Source: Multifurca ochricompacta | Lineage: Eukaryota > Basidiomycota > Agaricomycetes > Russulales > Russulaceae | Direction of reading: 5' to 3' | Assembly (NCBI GenBank): GCA_022496185.1 | Contig: WTXG01000057.1 | Span: forward strand, 1-64,000 | DNA: 64,000 bases | Part shown: positions 1 through 11,814 of the stretch, one piece after another | Layout: the number at the start of each line of letters is the position of its first letter | Position numbering within the stretch: position 1 is the stretch's first letter | Position numbers and translations under genes: made by a program | Notes under the pieces: model-generated | Told to the model about the DNA's origin: nothing | Database searches by the model: none | What the model saw: only the letters and a program-made list of their open reading frames with translations

Positions 1-1368
1 TCGAAGCATCAGCATTCGGGAGACAGAGCTCGAAACGGACAAAGTGATCTGCGGGGTAGGGCAAGGCACCTTGTATGACGGACACTAAAGGTAAATATGA
101 GTAAAAAGGCATCGGGGACGCTTACAATGGACTTACTCGTACTTGCGCTCCGGACCTCTGCGGCGACCTCCTGAAGAGTACGTGAAGATGACGTGGCAGC
201 CGTGGGGGAGAGGTGTTCCCGGAAGTCGTCCACCGCGGGCACCTCGACAAAGGAGTGAAGGAAACGCTCGGAGAGCTCGAGCACTTCGCCGATCCGTTGT
301 CTGCACGTCTTCTCGCTCTTCTCGTATTCCCCCTTGAGTCGCAGGAGGTCGAGCTGTGGGTGGTGCGTCAGCATCGTGACGTTACTGTACGTCTGCTGGA
401 GTCTTTGGCGCGCGACGGTCACACTTTGCGCCAGTGCTTGCATGTTGAAGGCCGTCTTGTTGTTCTAAATAAGTTTTAGGTCAGTTTTTCTTTTTTTTTT
501 TGGAGGCGTGGAGGGGGATGAATTGTCGAGATACTTACGGTTCGCGGCGCTGTGTAGGGTATTGATGGAGACGACTGGTGGCATGACGGGTTATTAACGA
601 GTGAATATGGGAGCGTGGGTAATGTTTATGACTTACCTGGGGGGCCATGAATAAAGTGGAAGCTTCTCTGCAAGCATCGCGGATGTGCTCCCAACGTAGT
701 TTGTCATCGGGGGTGACATGCAACGAGCGGGAAATTCTTTCGAGACACTGTGCCTCGGCCAATAGAGAGACATTGACCTCACCGTAATACTTGTCGATTT
801 GATCAAAGAGAGGTCTTAGGTGGGAAAACATCCCTTCGTGAGCATGCCCCCTAGCTAGTATACAATGAGCGATGATCAACACAAAAAGAAGGGAGTAAAA
901 GGGACTCACCATCCCGAATGCTCCCTGCAAGTAGCTTGACTGGTTTCTCGCGAAAGATTTGACGGCTGTTGACGAATCTTTCGCGCAGCTGTGAGAGTTC
1001 ACGGATGCGATCATCTAAAGCCTCAGAGAAGAGGATCCTCGAACGCAGCACGGTCGCGGAATCATGCGTGGCCCTGTGAGCGAGCCCCATTAAAGTTGCA
1101 AGCCGGGAACATTCAGCATCAAGTCGCCTTGTGCACTCGCTGAGTTTCGCCTTTAGGTGGGCCGGTACGTAAGGGGACTTGTCTGCCGCATGGGAGATGG
1201 CTGTGATGATGTCACGGAGTTCGCAGAGGGCTTCAGGACCTTGTTCCTGAACCTCCTGAAGCTGAGGCCGAAGAGAAAGAAGATCAGAAGATTAGGAATT
1301 AGCGTGAGAACATGATCCTTGTTGACGTACCAAGTTAGCACTCGTCATCGACGACATTTCATTCATTA
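1..1368 (-). CDS. Coiled-coil protein of unknown function, 3' end outside window
   Basis: I do not recognise this gene. A chain of minus-strand exons can be followed. A short first exon starts near 1368 (MNEMSSMTSANL, donor GTACGT). Later exons lie at about 1263-910, 850-640 and 443-130, separated by GT-AG introns, and the gene runs off the left edge. The protein is rich in Leu, Glu, Arg and Gln with heptad-like spacing (for example RIRELSQLRERF and RLDAECSRL), suggesting long alpha-helical coiled coils. I see no catalytic motif, signal peptide or membrane segment. It is divergent from the DUF6535 gene at 2014-3847. Exon boundaries are approximate and the C-terminus is not in the window. Confidence 0.5.
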
Positions 1369-2013
1369 TTCCTCCTTGGATGACGGAATAGAAACGGGTT
1401 TGGAGGTTCTCAAACATTTAAAAGAACTTGTCTTGTTACTCTAATTTCGATGGTGTAGGGGGGAAACGGGAGTATTCAAAGCTGCCTCTGTGCTCTAAAT
1501 AATGCCATTCTAGCACCTGCCCGTGGGCACAGCCAACTCCATTCTTGTCCGCTGTATGACTGTTGGCTGATGCGCAGTATACTGACTCGACTTGTATAGT
1601 TACCTGGCCGAGGGCACAGCTAGTTACAGGTGTCACCCTGTGCTGTATATGTTTGGGTTGTGGCTCGTGACGTGTCTAAACCAAATAAGAACCCAACGAG
1701 TGTAACATCTCATCTGTTGTATGACCAACCCCTCCCCCTCCCTACCCGACATGTACGCTAAACACAGGTCTGATGATCCGAAGCTTGTCCAAAGACAAGG
1801 CAAGTCTTTTAACCTGTTTCGTGTCTCCATATTTCGAAACACCCCGTCCTCTGCAGAAAATCCCGGCCCTTGGGCGAAGGACACACTTTCATATTCGGTT
1901 CCCATGTCCCCCGACCTGCATCCGATAGAGGCTTCCGTATCACTGTCCAAAGGTCGCGATTTCGCTGTCCACGTTGAAACTATTGTGGACTGACGCGTTT
2001 GGCCTGATTGCAG
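1369..2013. other. Intergenic region between divergent genes
   Basis: Short ORFs on both strands overlap here but show no family features. The upstream exon or exons of the following DUF6535 gene may lie here, because its first recognisable exon begins after a splice acceptor (CTGATTGCAG) ending at 2013. Confidence 0.4.
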
Positions 2014-3847
2014 AGCAATGGCTTCGGAGTTCGAACACAGACATCTGGTCAGAGTACAACTCCTATGCTGAAAGATACGATACGCGGCTTGTGGAACGTT
2101 GGAAAGGGCGCGTTGACAGTACCTTAGCCTTCGTATGTATTCCTTTACTTACGCGGTGCAGTTTGAACCTATTGTTCACCAGGCAGGGCTCTTCTCCGTC
2201 GTCATAACTGCGTTTATGGTCGGAGTGGACGGCGGACTTAGACGTAATTCTCCCGAATTACCGTTTGCTCAATTATATCTTCAGCTTGCGGGCCAGGTTA
2301 ATGTGACATACCTTCCCACTATTCCGCCCACTCGTCCGACTACGCTCGACGTAGCTTCGAACGTCCTTTGGTCTCTCAGTCTGGCCCTTTGCCTCGCTTG
2401 CGCACTCGGCGCGATCTTGGTCCAGGAGTGGATTCAGGAGTACCTCCGCTATTCGCAATGCCACTCCAACCCCTCGACGCGCGCAAGGATCAGAGCGTAT
2501 CTGTTCAATGGCTTGAACAATTATCGCTTCGATCAAGTAGTCACTACTATACCTTTACTTCTTCATCTTGCCATCCTGCTTTTCGGGGCAGGTTTGGTCA
2601 CATATTTCCTCACCCTCAACAACATCTTAGCATATACTACTCTGGGTGCCTACTTCATCATAGGAACTGTCTACTTCTTCCTCACAATCTCGCCGTTGAT
2701 CCACCTTCCTTCACCGTTCAAGAGCCCAATCACCGCTCTCCTAAGGTGCTCCTTGCAGTTGATTCAGTTGTCAGTCCTTCACATCATTCGATACCCCGTG
2801 TCTTTGGTCTCCCCTAGGACGGCATTCTCCCGTTTCCGTCTTCCCAAAGTCATCAGTGCCTGTCGAGAGCGGTATCGCGGTGGCATGATCGGTGCCCTTG
2901 AACAGGATTTGGAGTCCGCACACCCGAAAATGGACGCTCATTCCCTACGATGGGCGCTTTTGTCCACAGCCGACAACACAGCTTTGGAATCTCTCATCAC
3001 CGCAATTCCCGGATTCCTCGACTCCGAACCTCACCGCTACCCGCAGTACACAATTGGGCATCTCCTCGAGGACAGAGAGGTGCGCCTGGGATGGAGCATC
3101 GGGCGGCTACTGCAGACCTGCGAAAGCTCTTCCAGTTCTCTTGAACCACATGTCCGAAAAGGACGCGCCATCGCATGCATGCGTGCGGTGTGGTGTTTGA
3201 CGGAGAAATTCGCAGGCACGAGCAGTCTATACTGGGATACCCTTTTCGGTGCGGAAACAGCGGAGGCCCTCTCAATCCTCAAGAACGACAACGACCCCTG
3301 CATCGCGCTCATCGCGCAATGTACCACCGCTCTCGCGGCACGATCGTGCCTACGTGAGCTGACCAACGTTGCGGCTTGGACGCAAGGCAAAGGGCCATAT
3401 TGGACTAGCCGCGCGCGGCACCTGGCCAGCTTTATTGGGAAGCTCGTTGAGGTCTCATTACCAGAAAAGCTCGAAAGCGTCGCGCGTGATGGGCCGCTAC
3501 TTAACCTTGCCTCTTTCCTGTGTGCCGCATCTCGTTACGTGGCAGATGCGGACGCGGTCATCTCTTTCATGGTCATCACCACCGTTAAGCATCTCGCGGA
3601 TGGTGTACGCGCTGGTGAGGCCTCACTTGATGCTCAGCAACTGTTTGTCTTTGAAGCGTTTGCGCCCGACACTTACGACCGCTTGAGGGGTCTCCTTGAC
3701 CCCGCCGCGTTTCGGGCAGTGCGTTTCACTGTAGTCAACCTCCATCAAGAACTGGTGACGCGAGTCCCCATGGATTTGATTGCCGTTGATGCCGATGTCG
3801 ATCAACTCGCGTTTCAAGAGTGTGAGGTTGATAATAGAAACCTTTAG
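2014..3847 (+). CDS. DUF6535 domain multi-pass membrane protein (copy 1, left of the palindrome)
   Basis: The gene is a DUF6535 family member, common in Agaricomycetes and of unknown function. The first visible exon (2014-2132) carries the family N-terminus (YDTRLVERWKGRVDSTLAF). An intron at 2133-2182 (GTATGT...CAG) joins it in phase to the long exon starting AGLFSVVITAF. Four hydrophobic segments follow: AGLFSVVITAFMV, VLWSLSLALCLACALGAILV, IPLLLHLAILLFGAGLVTYF and GAYFIIGTVYFFLTI. The soluble C-terminal half has the family-like patch IPGFLDSEPH. The reading frame is open to the TAG at 3845-3847. The true start codon is not resolved, because the 5' exon must lie upstream of 2014. A paralogue in the same orientation lies at 30496-32546 on the far side of the inverted repeat. 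The role is unknown; location in a membrane is inferred. Confidence 0.8.
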
Positions 3848-4299
3848 AATGGAGGCCCGGTAATGGCAAATTCACTTAGAGCCGGTGGTCGTGCGATTGA
3901 TTCTGCCCGAAGAGGAGTTCTCTGCTCTGGCGACGTTGCCTCCGGGTGGATGCCTTACCGGCCACTCTGGTGTGATTCCCTTACCTCTGACGTGTCACTT
4001 TTGGTGACTTTATGAAGACTACGTCGCGTACAGATATCTTAATTTCATTTTTGGAACTCGTAGACTTTTGTTTGTAAGTATGTATGATTGGCCAACTTTC
4101 CTGCTCCTTGCTTTATCTTTCATAATCCAAATATGATTTCCTGTTGTACAATCATGAGACCGTGGGAGTTCGAAGCGGAGAGAGGTCCAACAAGTGAGAG
4201 AGAAGGGAAGAGGAAGTAGTGAAGTCTAATTGATGGAAAGGTGGAACTTTCATTTATTCAAGAATGGAGGGTTAGTAAAAAAACTCAGAACAGATGTCG
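3848..4299. other. Junction between DUF6535 gene and left inverted arm
   Basis: No gene is seen. Around 4149-4175 a short stretch (TGTACAATCATGAGACCGTG) resembles sequence next to the U6 copies (for example near 29615-29635). It is probably a remnant of the U6-flank module at the outer edge of the left arm. Confidence 0.35.
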
Positions 4300-4562
4300 T
4301 CCGCTGAAACAACTGGTTTCAATCCTGTTCACCTCAAAATATCAACACTTATAATTGGGCCACCACCCACCTGGCTCCCTGGCCCACTGCTGACGATAAC
4401 AACTTCCATTCAACGACAGTTGGACAACATAAACTAAGAAAACGATCTCCAAAGCGAATGTTGTAGAATTCAACCAACGACAAACTTTCAGACACTTCAG
4501 AAGCTAGTAAACAGAATACTCCTCTCAGAAAGTCACAAAAATACAAGAGAGAGCAGTGAAAC

Positions 4563-5101
4563 TCACGGAAGAGGTATCAGCTTGATCGTAACACGTCCAT
4601 AAACTTTCCCGAATACCGTCGCCGACAAGTCCACATAAATCCAACCATTTGAATAATAGAACCTCGCGTCTCCACGAACAACCGAGACGCCGAAAGTCAC
4701 TTTCACTCCGTCTGTGATATTTCCCTTGACTTTAGCCAACTGATACGTCCCAATGATCGGGATCTTGACAGAGAATGCTGCATCAATTTCGAGTGTGCTC
4801 TTCTCGACGTAGCCTTTCAGCTGAAATCAAACCCAATTAGCGATAGTGTCGCCATTCGGAAGGGTAAAGAATATAACTAACAATCCAGGTAACTCCCCAG
4901 AGTGGGACCTCGATATCAAAGTCAATCCGGTCACTATCGCCCTCTGCATAAACAGGAGGACCGGCTATGGCGTAGACGTGAATGAGTTCGCCAGTCTTCT
5001 CATGTTCATACGAGTTGTGATGGCCTACGAGCCATTGCTTGAGAGCTATATATAGTCGGGCTTGTCAGAATGAGTAAATAGGGAGTGTAGGTGTAAGTCA
5101 T
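4563..5101 (-). pseudogene. Small unknown gene, copy A (exon 1 splice donor deleted)
   Basis: This is one of six copies of a gene I do not recognise. The best copies (B and E) show three exons of 49, 152 and 258 nt, implying about 152 residues, rich in alternating hydrophobic residues and probably beta-stranded, with no signal peptide or membrane segment. In A, exon 3 (4820-4563) is open with a normal stop, and exon 2 (5045-4894) with its acceptor TATATAG is intact. About 45 bp spanning the end of exon 1 and the GTGCGT donor are missing, so the ATG at 5101 reads out of frame into a stop. It is head-to-head with copy B. Confidence 0.7.
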
Positions 5102-6634
5102 GTCGAATTGGAGTACTGGAGTAGGATGGAGAACAGTTGTCAGGTCATCTACCATTGTATTTATACATTTCCAGAACAGGTGGTCAAGAGCAAGAAGAGT
5201 GACAGAGTGTCCGGTAAAGGATAGCTGTTAAGTTCGAAATAGCACAGCGGGTGAGACAAGAGTGAATGGTCTCGGAATTGTTCCGGAAGCTAGAACTAGT
5301 TGCGCATAACTTGCCTCTAGTGGAGGTGCCATATCCTAGATGTTGAAGGATAATGTTTCAGATACCGGTCAACTAGGCCATGAGATCAAGTGACTGTAGA
5401 GTGCCTTAGAATCACAAAAAATAAAATAGGTTATAGAATACACGAAATATTCGCAGTTTCAAATGGGCTCTGATGCGGCTTTGACGTGACGAGCATCCTA
5501 GAATTCCGGGTCATGAGATATCTCCGAGTAGCATTTCAGAAAACCACCCCTGTGGTGATGCAGGGCCCGTTATTTCGATAACAATAACGGAGAGTTGGCA
5601 GAAGTAATGTTTTAAAGTAGCAAGAGTACTACATCTCAGAGCAACAGAGTGGTGATACGCCATAAACCGGGGAACGCCTCTTCCCTCTAGATTAGGGTGC
5701 AATTTTGAGAATTTCTCAGGATTTGAAGCATGCTCACAACACCGGCAAGGACTGCCAAGAACCAGGAATGAAGGACAGGCTTGGGACAGATAGCAATCAG
5801 GAGCGGCGTGCGGGCAGAATGTAAGAACAGGAACAAGAACCACCACCACCAGAACCAGACAACAACATTAAATTTTATTACATAAGTTACAGATCTATTC
5901 TGTGTTATGTAAGCAGGTACAGGTCGCGTCCCGCACACCGCTCCAGACCTGTCTCATTGATGATGTTCCATTCCATACATTCAGTCTTTACTCACCTCGC
6001 GAGCACTCTTCGAATCCTGAGAAGTGCTCAAAATTGCTCCCATATTTTGAGGCAGTCTATGATGCACTATCAATCTGCTGCTTTGAAATATAGTTTTCTC
6101 GCCAGTCGAAAACATCAATTCTACAAACTCTCACTTATTGTTATCGAACGAACCAGCCTTTCATTGCCACATGGGTAGCTTTCTGAAATGGCACTCGGAG
6201 ACATCTCATGGCCCGGAAATTCTGGATGTTCATCCCATCACAAATCTATATCAAACTGTGGACATATCGCCCATTCTACAACCAAATACGACATAGTCAG
6301 GCATCATGTATTACTTTTGATCCAAGGCACTCTACAGTCACTTGATCTCATGGCCTAGTCGACCGGTACAGGAAACATTATCCTTATCCTTCAACAGCTA
6401 GGACACGACACCTCCACCAGAGACAAGTTATGCGCAACTAGTTTCAGTCTCCGGAACAATTCCGAGACCATCCACTCTTGTCTCACCCGCTGTGCTATTT
6501 CGAACGTAACAGCTACCCTTTACTGGACACTCTGTCACTCTTCTTACTCTTTACCATCTGTTCTGAAATGTATAAATACAACGGTAGATGACCCGACAAC
6601 TGTTCTCAACCCTACTCCAGTACTCCAATTCGAC
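5102..6634. repeat. Inner part of nested inverted repeat between copies A and B
   Basis: The shared 5' flanks of copies A and B lie here in opposite orientation, meeting near 5.9 kb. The flank includes the GTACTGGAGTAGGAT segment, a TATA-bearing segment and the (CCACCACCACCAGAAC)-like patch near 5840. The same arrangement recurs between E and F (27339-28807), and one half recurs beside C (15065-15935). Short ORFs here are not credible genes. Confidence 0.75.
6571..6578 (+). promoter_or_regulatory. TATA box of small gene copy B
   Basis: TATAAATA lies 57 nt upstream of the ATG at 6635. The same element sits at the matching place before copies E (27395-27402, minus strand) and F, so it is conserved among the copies and probably was their core promoter. 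Confidence 0.55.
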
Positions 6635-7221
6635 ATGACTTACACTTACACTCCCACCGACGTTGACCAAACTTCCGACGTTGGTGCGTGCCGAATCGAT
6701 CCCTATTTACTCATTCTGACGAGCCCGACCATTTATAGCTCTTAAGCAATGGCTCGTAGGCCATCTCAACTCGTATAAACATAAGAAGACTGGCGAACTC
6801 ATTCACGTCTACGCTATAGCCGGTCCTCCTGTTTACGCAGAGGGCGATAGCGATCGGATTGACTTTGATATCGAGGTCCCACTCTGGGGAGTTACCTGAA
6901 TTGTTAGTTATATTCTTTACCCTTCTGAATTGTGACACGGCCGCTGATTGGGTTTGATTTCAGCTGAAAGGCTACGCCGAGAAGAGCACACTCGAAATCG
7001 ATGCAGCATTCTCTGTCAAGATCCCGATCATTGGGACGTATCAGTTGGCTAAAGTCAAGGGAAATATCACAGACGGAGTGAAAGTGACTTTCGGCGTCTC
7101 GGTTGTTCGTGGAGACGCGAGGTTCTATTATTAGATTGGTTGGATTTATGTGGACTTGTCGGCGACGGTATTCGGGAAGTTTATGGACGTGTTACGATCA
7201 AGCTGATACCTCTTGCGTGAG
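6635..7221 (+). pseudogene. Small unknown gene, copy B (nonsense codon in exon 3)
   Basis: This copy gives the clearest exon structure. Exon 1 is 6635-6683 (MTYTYTPTDVDQ start), with donor GTGCGT. Exon 2 is 6739-6890, after acceptor TTTATAG. Exon 3 begins at 6964, after GATTTCAG. Phases 1 and 0 are consistent. An in-frame TAG at 7132-7134 replaces a codon that is open in A, D and E, removing about 30 residues. A one-base deletion further on (GGGAAGTTT against GGGAAAGTTT elsewhere) would also shift the tail. A short product of about 123 residues remains possible. Function is unknown. Confidence 0.65.
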
Positions 7222-8037
7222 ATTCGCTGCTCTCTCTTGTATTTTTGTGACTTTCTGAGAGGAGTATTCTGTTTACTAGCTTCTGAAGTGTGTGTCAAAG
7301 TTTGTTGTTCGTTGAATTCTACAACATTCGCTTTGGAGATCGTTTCTTAGTGTGTGTTGTCCAACGGTCGTCGAATGGAAGTTGTTATTATTTAGGTAAC
7401 AGATATGTTATTTACTACACATCATGATACCCGCGTCCACTTGAAAACTGAATTGGATAAGGAAAGTGTTGTGTGTGCAGTGTGGAATCAATCCTGTCGG
7501 TTCACTTTCCAAAACTCCCCTTTACCATTGAGACCTGCCAATCATCGTTCACATTATTCCATATTGCAACGCACTAGCAGTTGCTTCATTATTGAAACAG
7601 CTAGTGAACGTGAACACGGTCACTATGCACTGCTAAAAAGAACTCATGGACGGTGCTGGCTTGCAAAAAGTCAGTTGACGCAAGATCCAAAACGTGAAAC
7701 ATTTTCAGTGTGCGTGCTTTCCAATGCCAAGTTCAAACGGATGTACAAGTGTTGGTCGCGGTTTGAGACTGTTCTCTACTCTATTTACCATATCCTCATA
7801 CAACGCCCTAAAAATACAATCCACACGAATCATCTTCTAATCATGTCCTATCACGCGTGCCTAGTACCCTCGTAAAAACCCTCATAAAAACCCTCTCATC
7901 TAACTGCACGCGATCCAATTCCCATTTATCCCATCATCCATTTCCATTTTCAATGTCGGCCCGTTGACATTCACAATATCCTCTGCACTGTGTCCACGTT
8001 CAGATCACCACCTGGCCCGCCAGAAAACCTGCACGAC
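7222..8037. other. Non-coding stretch between copy B and CRN gene
   Basis: The sequence is repeated nearly exactly in the right arm (25934-26740). The ORF at 7405-7875 and its partner at 26096-26566 have no family features, differ by two residues, and look like chance ORFs. I see nothing else. Confidence 0.5.
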
Positions 8038-10729
8038 TTACCAATTCACACGAATCCGCTTCCGTAACACATCCATCTCGTCCTCCCCTGCCCGACGTTT
8101 AACCACCCTGTCCCTTTCATACAGTCCATACTTCTCCAACACCTCTGAAACAGACGGCCGTGATCTCGGATTATCAGCCAACAGCGCTTCGCACAGCTTG
8201 CGCAAGACCCCCCAACTGTTGTCACCCTCGAGATCATGATCCTCGAGATAATCGATCATTCGTCCACAAGCCCACCGGTCAGCAAGGATAGGATTGTACT
8301 TCGTATCCGGGTCATCCGATGTTCCAACCTCCGGCGCAGTCCATGTTCGAGTCCCGCGATACCCTTCAATCATCGTCTCTTCGTCCTCGACAAGAACAGA
8401 CAATCCAAAGTCGATAATTGAGAGTCGGGGACAATATCGGTCGCTTTTACTGTCGACCACCACGTTCCCAGGCTTAAGGTCGAGATGAGCGATTTTGTGT
8501 TCATGCAGAAAGGCGACCCCTTCGAGGAGCTGCGTCTGGAGTGATACCGTTGATCGACCAGGATACCACGAGCGGAAATAAACATCAAGGGGTGTCCTAC
8601 AGGGCAACGCGATCACCCTTCCGATCGTGAGGTCGACAAGACCATGAAGCTCGATGGCGTGATTCGATGGTAATTTGAACCTGCTGAGGTATTGCAATAT
8701 CTTCAGCTCGTCCGTGTCGTCATCAAGGAGCTTTAGCACAACGGGCGCGCCGTCACGCGACCTCGCAGTGCGCATTCTCGACGTGAGCTATAATCCAGGT
8801 GGTGAGCTGCAAGCGATGAAAAGTAATAAAGGGACACCCACCTGAGCAACTACCCGGTCGTCCTCTTGCTGGGTGATCATGTACCCAGCATCCTCAAGAG
8901 ATTCCTGCACGGGTCTACCCTCAAGGACGTCTCCTCGCTTCTGTGTATTCCCCCCCTCGGTTCGCGGGCGCTTCCTAGAACCACTTGCGCCATCATTGCT
9001 GGCACTAGGATTCGGATTCTTCTTTTTATTATTACTCATTTGGTCAGTCGTCAGTGCGGGATACTGGGTGTAAGGGAATTTATCCTTCAAATTGATGAGC
9101 TCGGTTAATAAGTCGTCATCCAGCTTTCCGTTATCGTTGATTGCTCTTGATATAAGGTTGTACAGTCGGAAAATGAATTCGAATGCTTGCTTTGGTTTAG
9201 ATAGATCGAATGTCTTCTCGTGGTATAATACCTAACAGAAATTCATACGTCAATCACACAACTGGTCCTCAATCTGGCCATCTTACCTTGTTGTCCCCCA
9301 AATTAGGCTGGTACATGAGATATTCATGAGCAACCAACTTCCTGTCGATAAATATTGCCGAGATCACAATCGGTTCCTTTTCAAACACCTTCATGCGCAG
9401 CGCATTCGCCAGTCTCGCAAGGCAAGACCCTTGCAAAATCATCCGATTCTGGTCTGGTTGATCGTTCGACCTACCACCTTCATGAGAGGACACTTCCATG
9501 ATGCAATGAGGGAAGCCCCTCAACACTAAGCGAAAATCGCTTCTGGGACCGTACCGCCGTCGAATCCCAGGCTGGTTCTGAGGCGCAGCAAGGAGCGGGA
9601 AAGACCAAGTGGTCCTACTACAACATAGAATCAGACAAGATGATCACAAGGAAGCGTCAACTGAATCACAACTCACAACTCAGCATTACCAATTTCCCCT
9701 GCCAGGCGTCTGAATTCACCGGCAACATCGAACAGGAAAGCGGCGCCAGTGTGTCCCTCTTTTTCAAATCCAAAGTTCCCCGTTGCTAGGATTTCCGAGC
9801 TAGAGAGGACATGGGAGTACAACCCGATTTCGCTGTTCGTCACCGTTGCAGGATCTTCTGAATTTGTTCCTTCCCGAAAATAGGTATCAAAGAAATCCCC
9901 GAGATGTTCTCTTAACATTGATGACCCTGTCGCCTATATAAAATGTGAACTCAACGAGGCGAATCACGGGTAAAGGGTAAGGATAGTCACACTCACATTC
10001 GGTGAGATCACACGTTGACGATTCAACGACCCGAGGAAATCATGAATGTAGGAAGGGGATTGCCCAGTCGCAACTTCGACCTCGCGCGTATAAAAATCAA
10101 TCCTCTTGAGGGATAGGAAACGCTGTGCCGAGGGGACAGTGAATGTGATGAGGTCAGCGTACGGGGGTTTAGGGGAATCTCCAGGGAGGTCCTCTAAAAG
10201 ATTTTCTGTGGGTGCAAGGCAAGTAGGACGGCTGTGAGTGAACGTGTGGATGAGTCCAAGGCGACCAAGATATTACCTGGGTTATTAACTGAATTATTGT
10301 CAAACAGGTGTGTCAACATAATAACAATGGAGACTTACATGGTACTTGAATGACGAGATGCAAATGATCCTCGTTTGGGATATTGTTCCAGTAATTGGAC
10401 AGCCGCTTAGTAGGGTAAAGGGCCTGAACGGTACCATTTCCTAACCCCGCCTTGTCATCCTCAGCGGAGGGGAGATCGATGTCCCTGATAGTTTTTTTGA
10501 CAGTGGAAATTGTACTGGTTTCAGGGTCGATGGATAGTGGAGTCGATAGCTTCCAAAGAATGAGCTCGTTTGCCGCGAGGTTATCCAATCTGGGAGTCAT
10601 CTTGACCTTGATTGCATCCTTGAGGCGTGAAACGAGGCTATTTGCTTGGATCTCAACGTCAAAGACGTCCCCAATGAAAGCTTTTTGGTTATCGATAGCG
10701 AGACAGAAAAGGGTGAGTGCTGCGGCCAT
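8038..10729 (-). CDS. Crinkler-type (CRN) protein with C-terminal protein kinase domain, left copy
   Basis: This is the mirror copy of the gene at 23242-25933 (positions add to 33971). Seven exons: 10729-10339, a 12-nt micro-exon 10288-10277, 10205-9997, 9933-9677, 9614-9287, 9231-8842 and 8787-8038. They give about 778 residues. The N-terminus (ALTLFCLAI..., LKDAIKVK..., ELILWKLSTPL, DHLHLVIQVP) fits the fungal CRN N-terminal ubiquitin-like domain. A basic stretch with KRPR near the middle is a likely nuclear localisation signal. The C-terminal exon has a complete kinase core: Lys in VVLK (about residue 548), HLDLKPGN (catalytic Asp about 632), DFG (about 655) and APE (about 680). It differs from the right copy in a block at about 10612-10681. 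In known CRNs the C-terminus acts in nuclei of target cells; the role here is inferred, possibly defence or inter-strain conflict. Confidence 0.85.
10277..10288 (-). other. 12-nt micro-exon of left CRN gene
   Basis: This is the left-arm partner of the micro-exon at 23683-23694. Without it, joining exon 1 to exon 3 creates a stop codon. With it, phase 1 is kept on both sides. Confidence 0.65.
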
Positions 10730-11814
10730 GGTCGTTTGGGTGTTTGTTGGGTGGTTTCTTTGAGTTTGACTGACACGGAGCGGAGCATTATATAAACCGT
10801 GACCCGTGCCCGTGAGAATGATTTGTTTTAACACAACCACAATCCATAATCCACAATTACAACAACCCACAACCCACAATCACAATTGATGGGAGTTGAC
10901 TGATAGGCCTGCCAAATTTCGACCCATCACCAGAGCCAAATCTTTTCTTGCTAGTTTCAGGACTGTTAACCCATGCGACCACCTCGTTCATACATTTAGT
11001 GCATGCTCACCTTTGGCCCAGAGACAAGGCCGCTACTCTTCTCACTCCTACATAACCTTGATCCTGTCGACTCAGACCTTCTGGACAAAGACTCTCAGAC
11101 TCTCAGTTTTCTTTTATTTTTGTTACTCTTCTGCTGCCCCCGGTTTCTCCTCTACCTATGGATACCTCAGGCCGCTCCACTTAAACCTTCCATGTCTCCT
11201 GGCCAGCCTCAATACTCGCCCTCTCCTGCTGCTCTCATTTGCATGCCTCTTTCTGTCTCATTCCCCCTGATATTTCGTCTACTGCCCTTGTTTTTTGAAT
11301 ATTCATCTGTCTTTTGTCCTGGCTCATTCAACATTCCCTTTTTCCCACTCATTCCATTACGGCACCACCGCGGTTGGTTAGAAGGATGGGATATTGTAGT
11401 GGTCAGGATTTGAAAATCGGCCACGGATGCAAAGTTGTCGCATTAATTTCTCAAAATCCATGTCGTCTAGTAAAGAGTCAGAGTTCAGCTATGATAATTC
11501 GATCTTATCCGACTGTTCAAACTGAAGGGTAGGTATAATTGTCAAGCACAGTGAGCGAGTCGTGTCGGGTCAAAGTCAGTTCGAGGGCATACAATAAGCA
11601 CTCGTTCATGCCTCTTGCATCTTAACTACCATCATCCTCCTTTGAGGCCCTCTCTACAGAGGACTCCCCCCCCACCCCCACAAACACCCCTTAGCTGGCG
11701 CCATCAATGATACTGTAGTCATCCTCTACGATGACCTGGTGGAGCTTGACAGACTCTACCCCAGCAATGACCAGGTCTTCATCATGTTGATAAAGATCAG
11801 GTTGTTAGTATTCC
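10730..11814. other. CRN upstream region, left arm
   Basis: It contains a TATA-like TTATATAA at 10789-10796, about 60 nt upstream of the CRN start, then pyrimidine-rich DNA with chance ORFs (10896-11413). The opposite arm carries the same stretch with small indels. Part may be decayed leader of the LINE relic that follows. Confidence 0.45.

Noticed and set aside
7405..7875. A 156-codon ORF conserved in both arms (partner 26096-26566)
   Set aside because: Conservation follows from the duplication itself; the composition is random and there is no family motif.
10896..11413. Hydrophobic ORFs in the CRN upstream region as membrane proteins
   Set aside because: They come from pyrimidine-rich DNA, overlap in several frames, and are not preserved as one frame between the arms.
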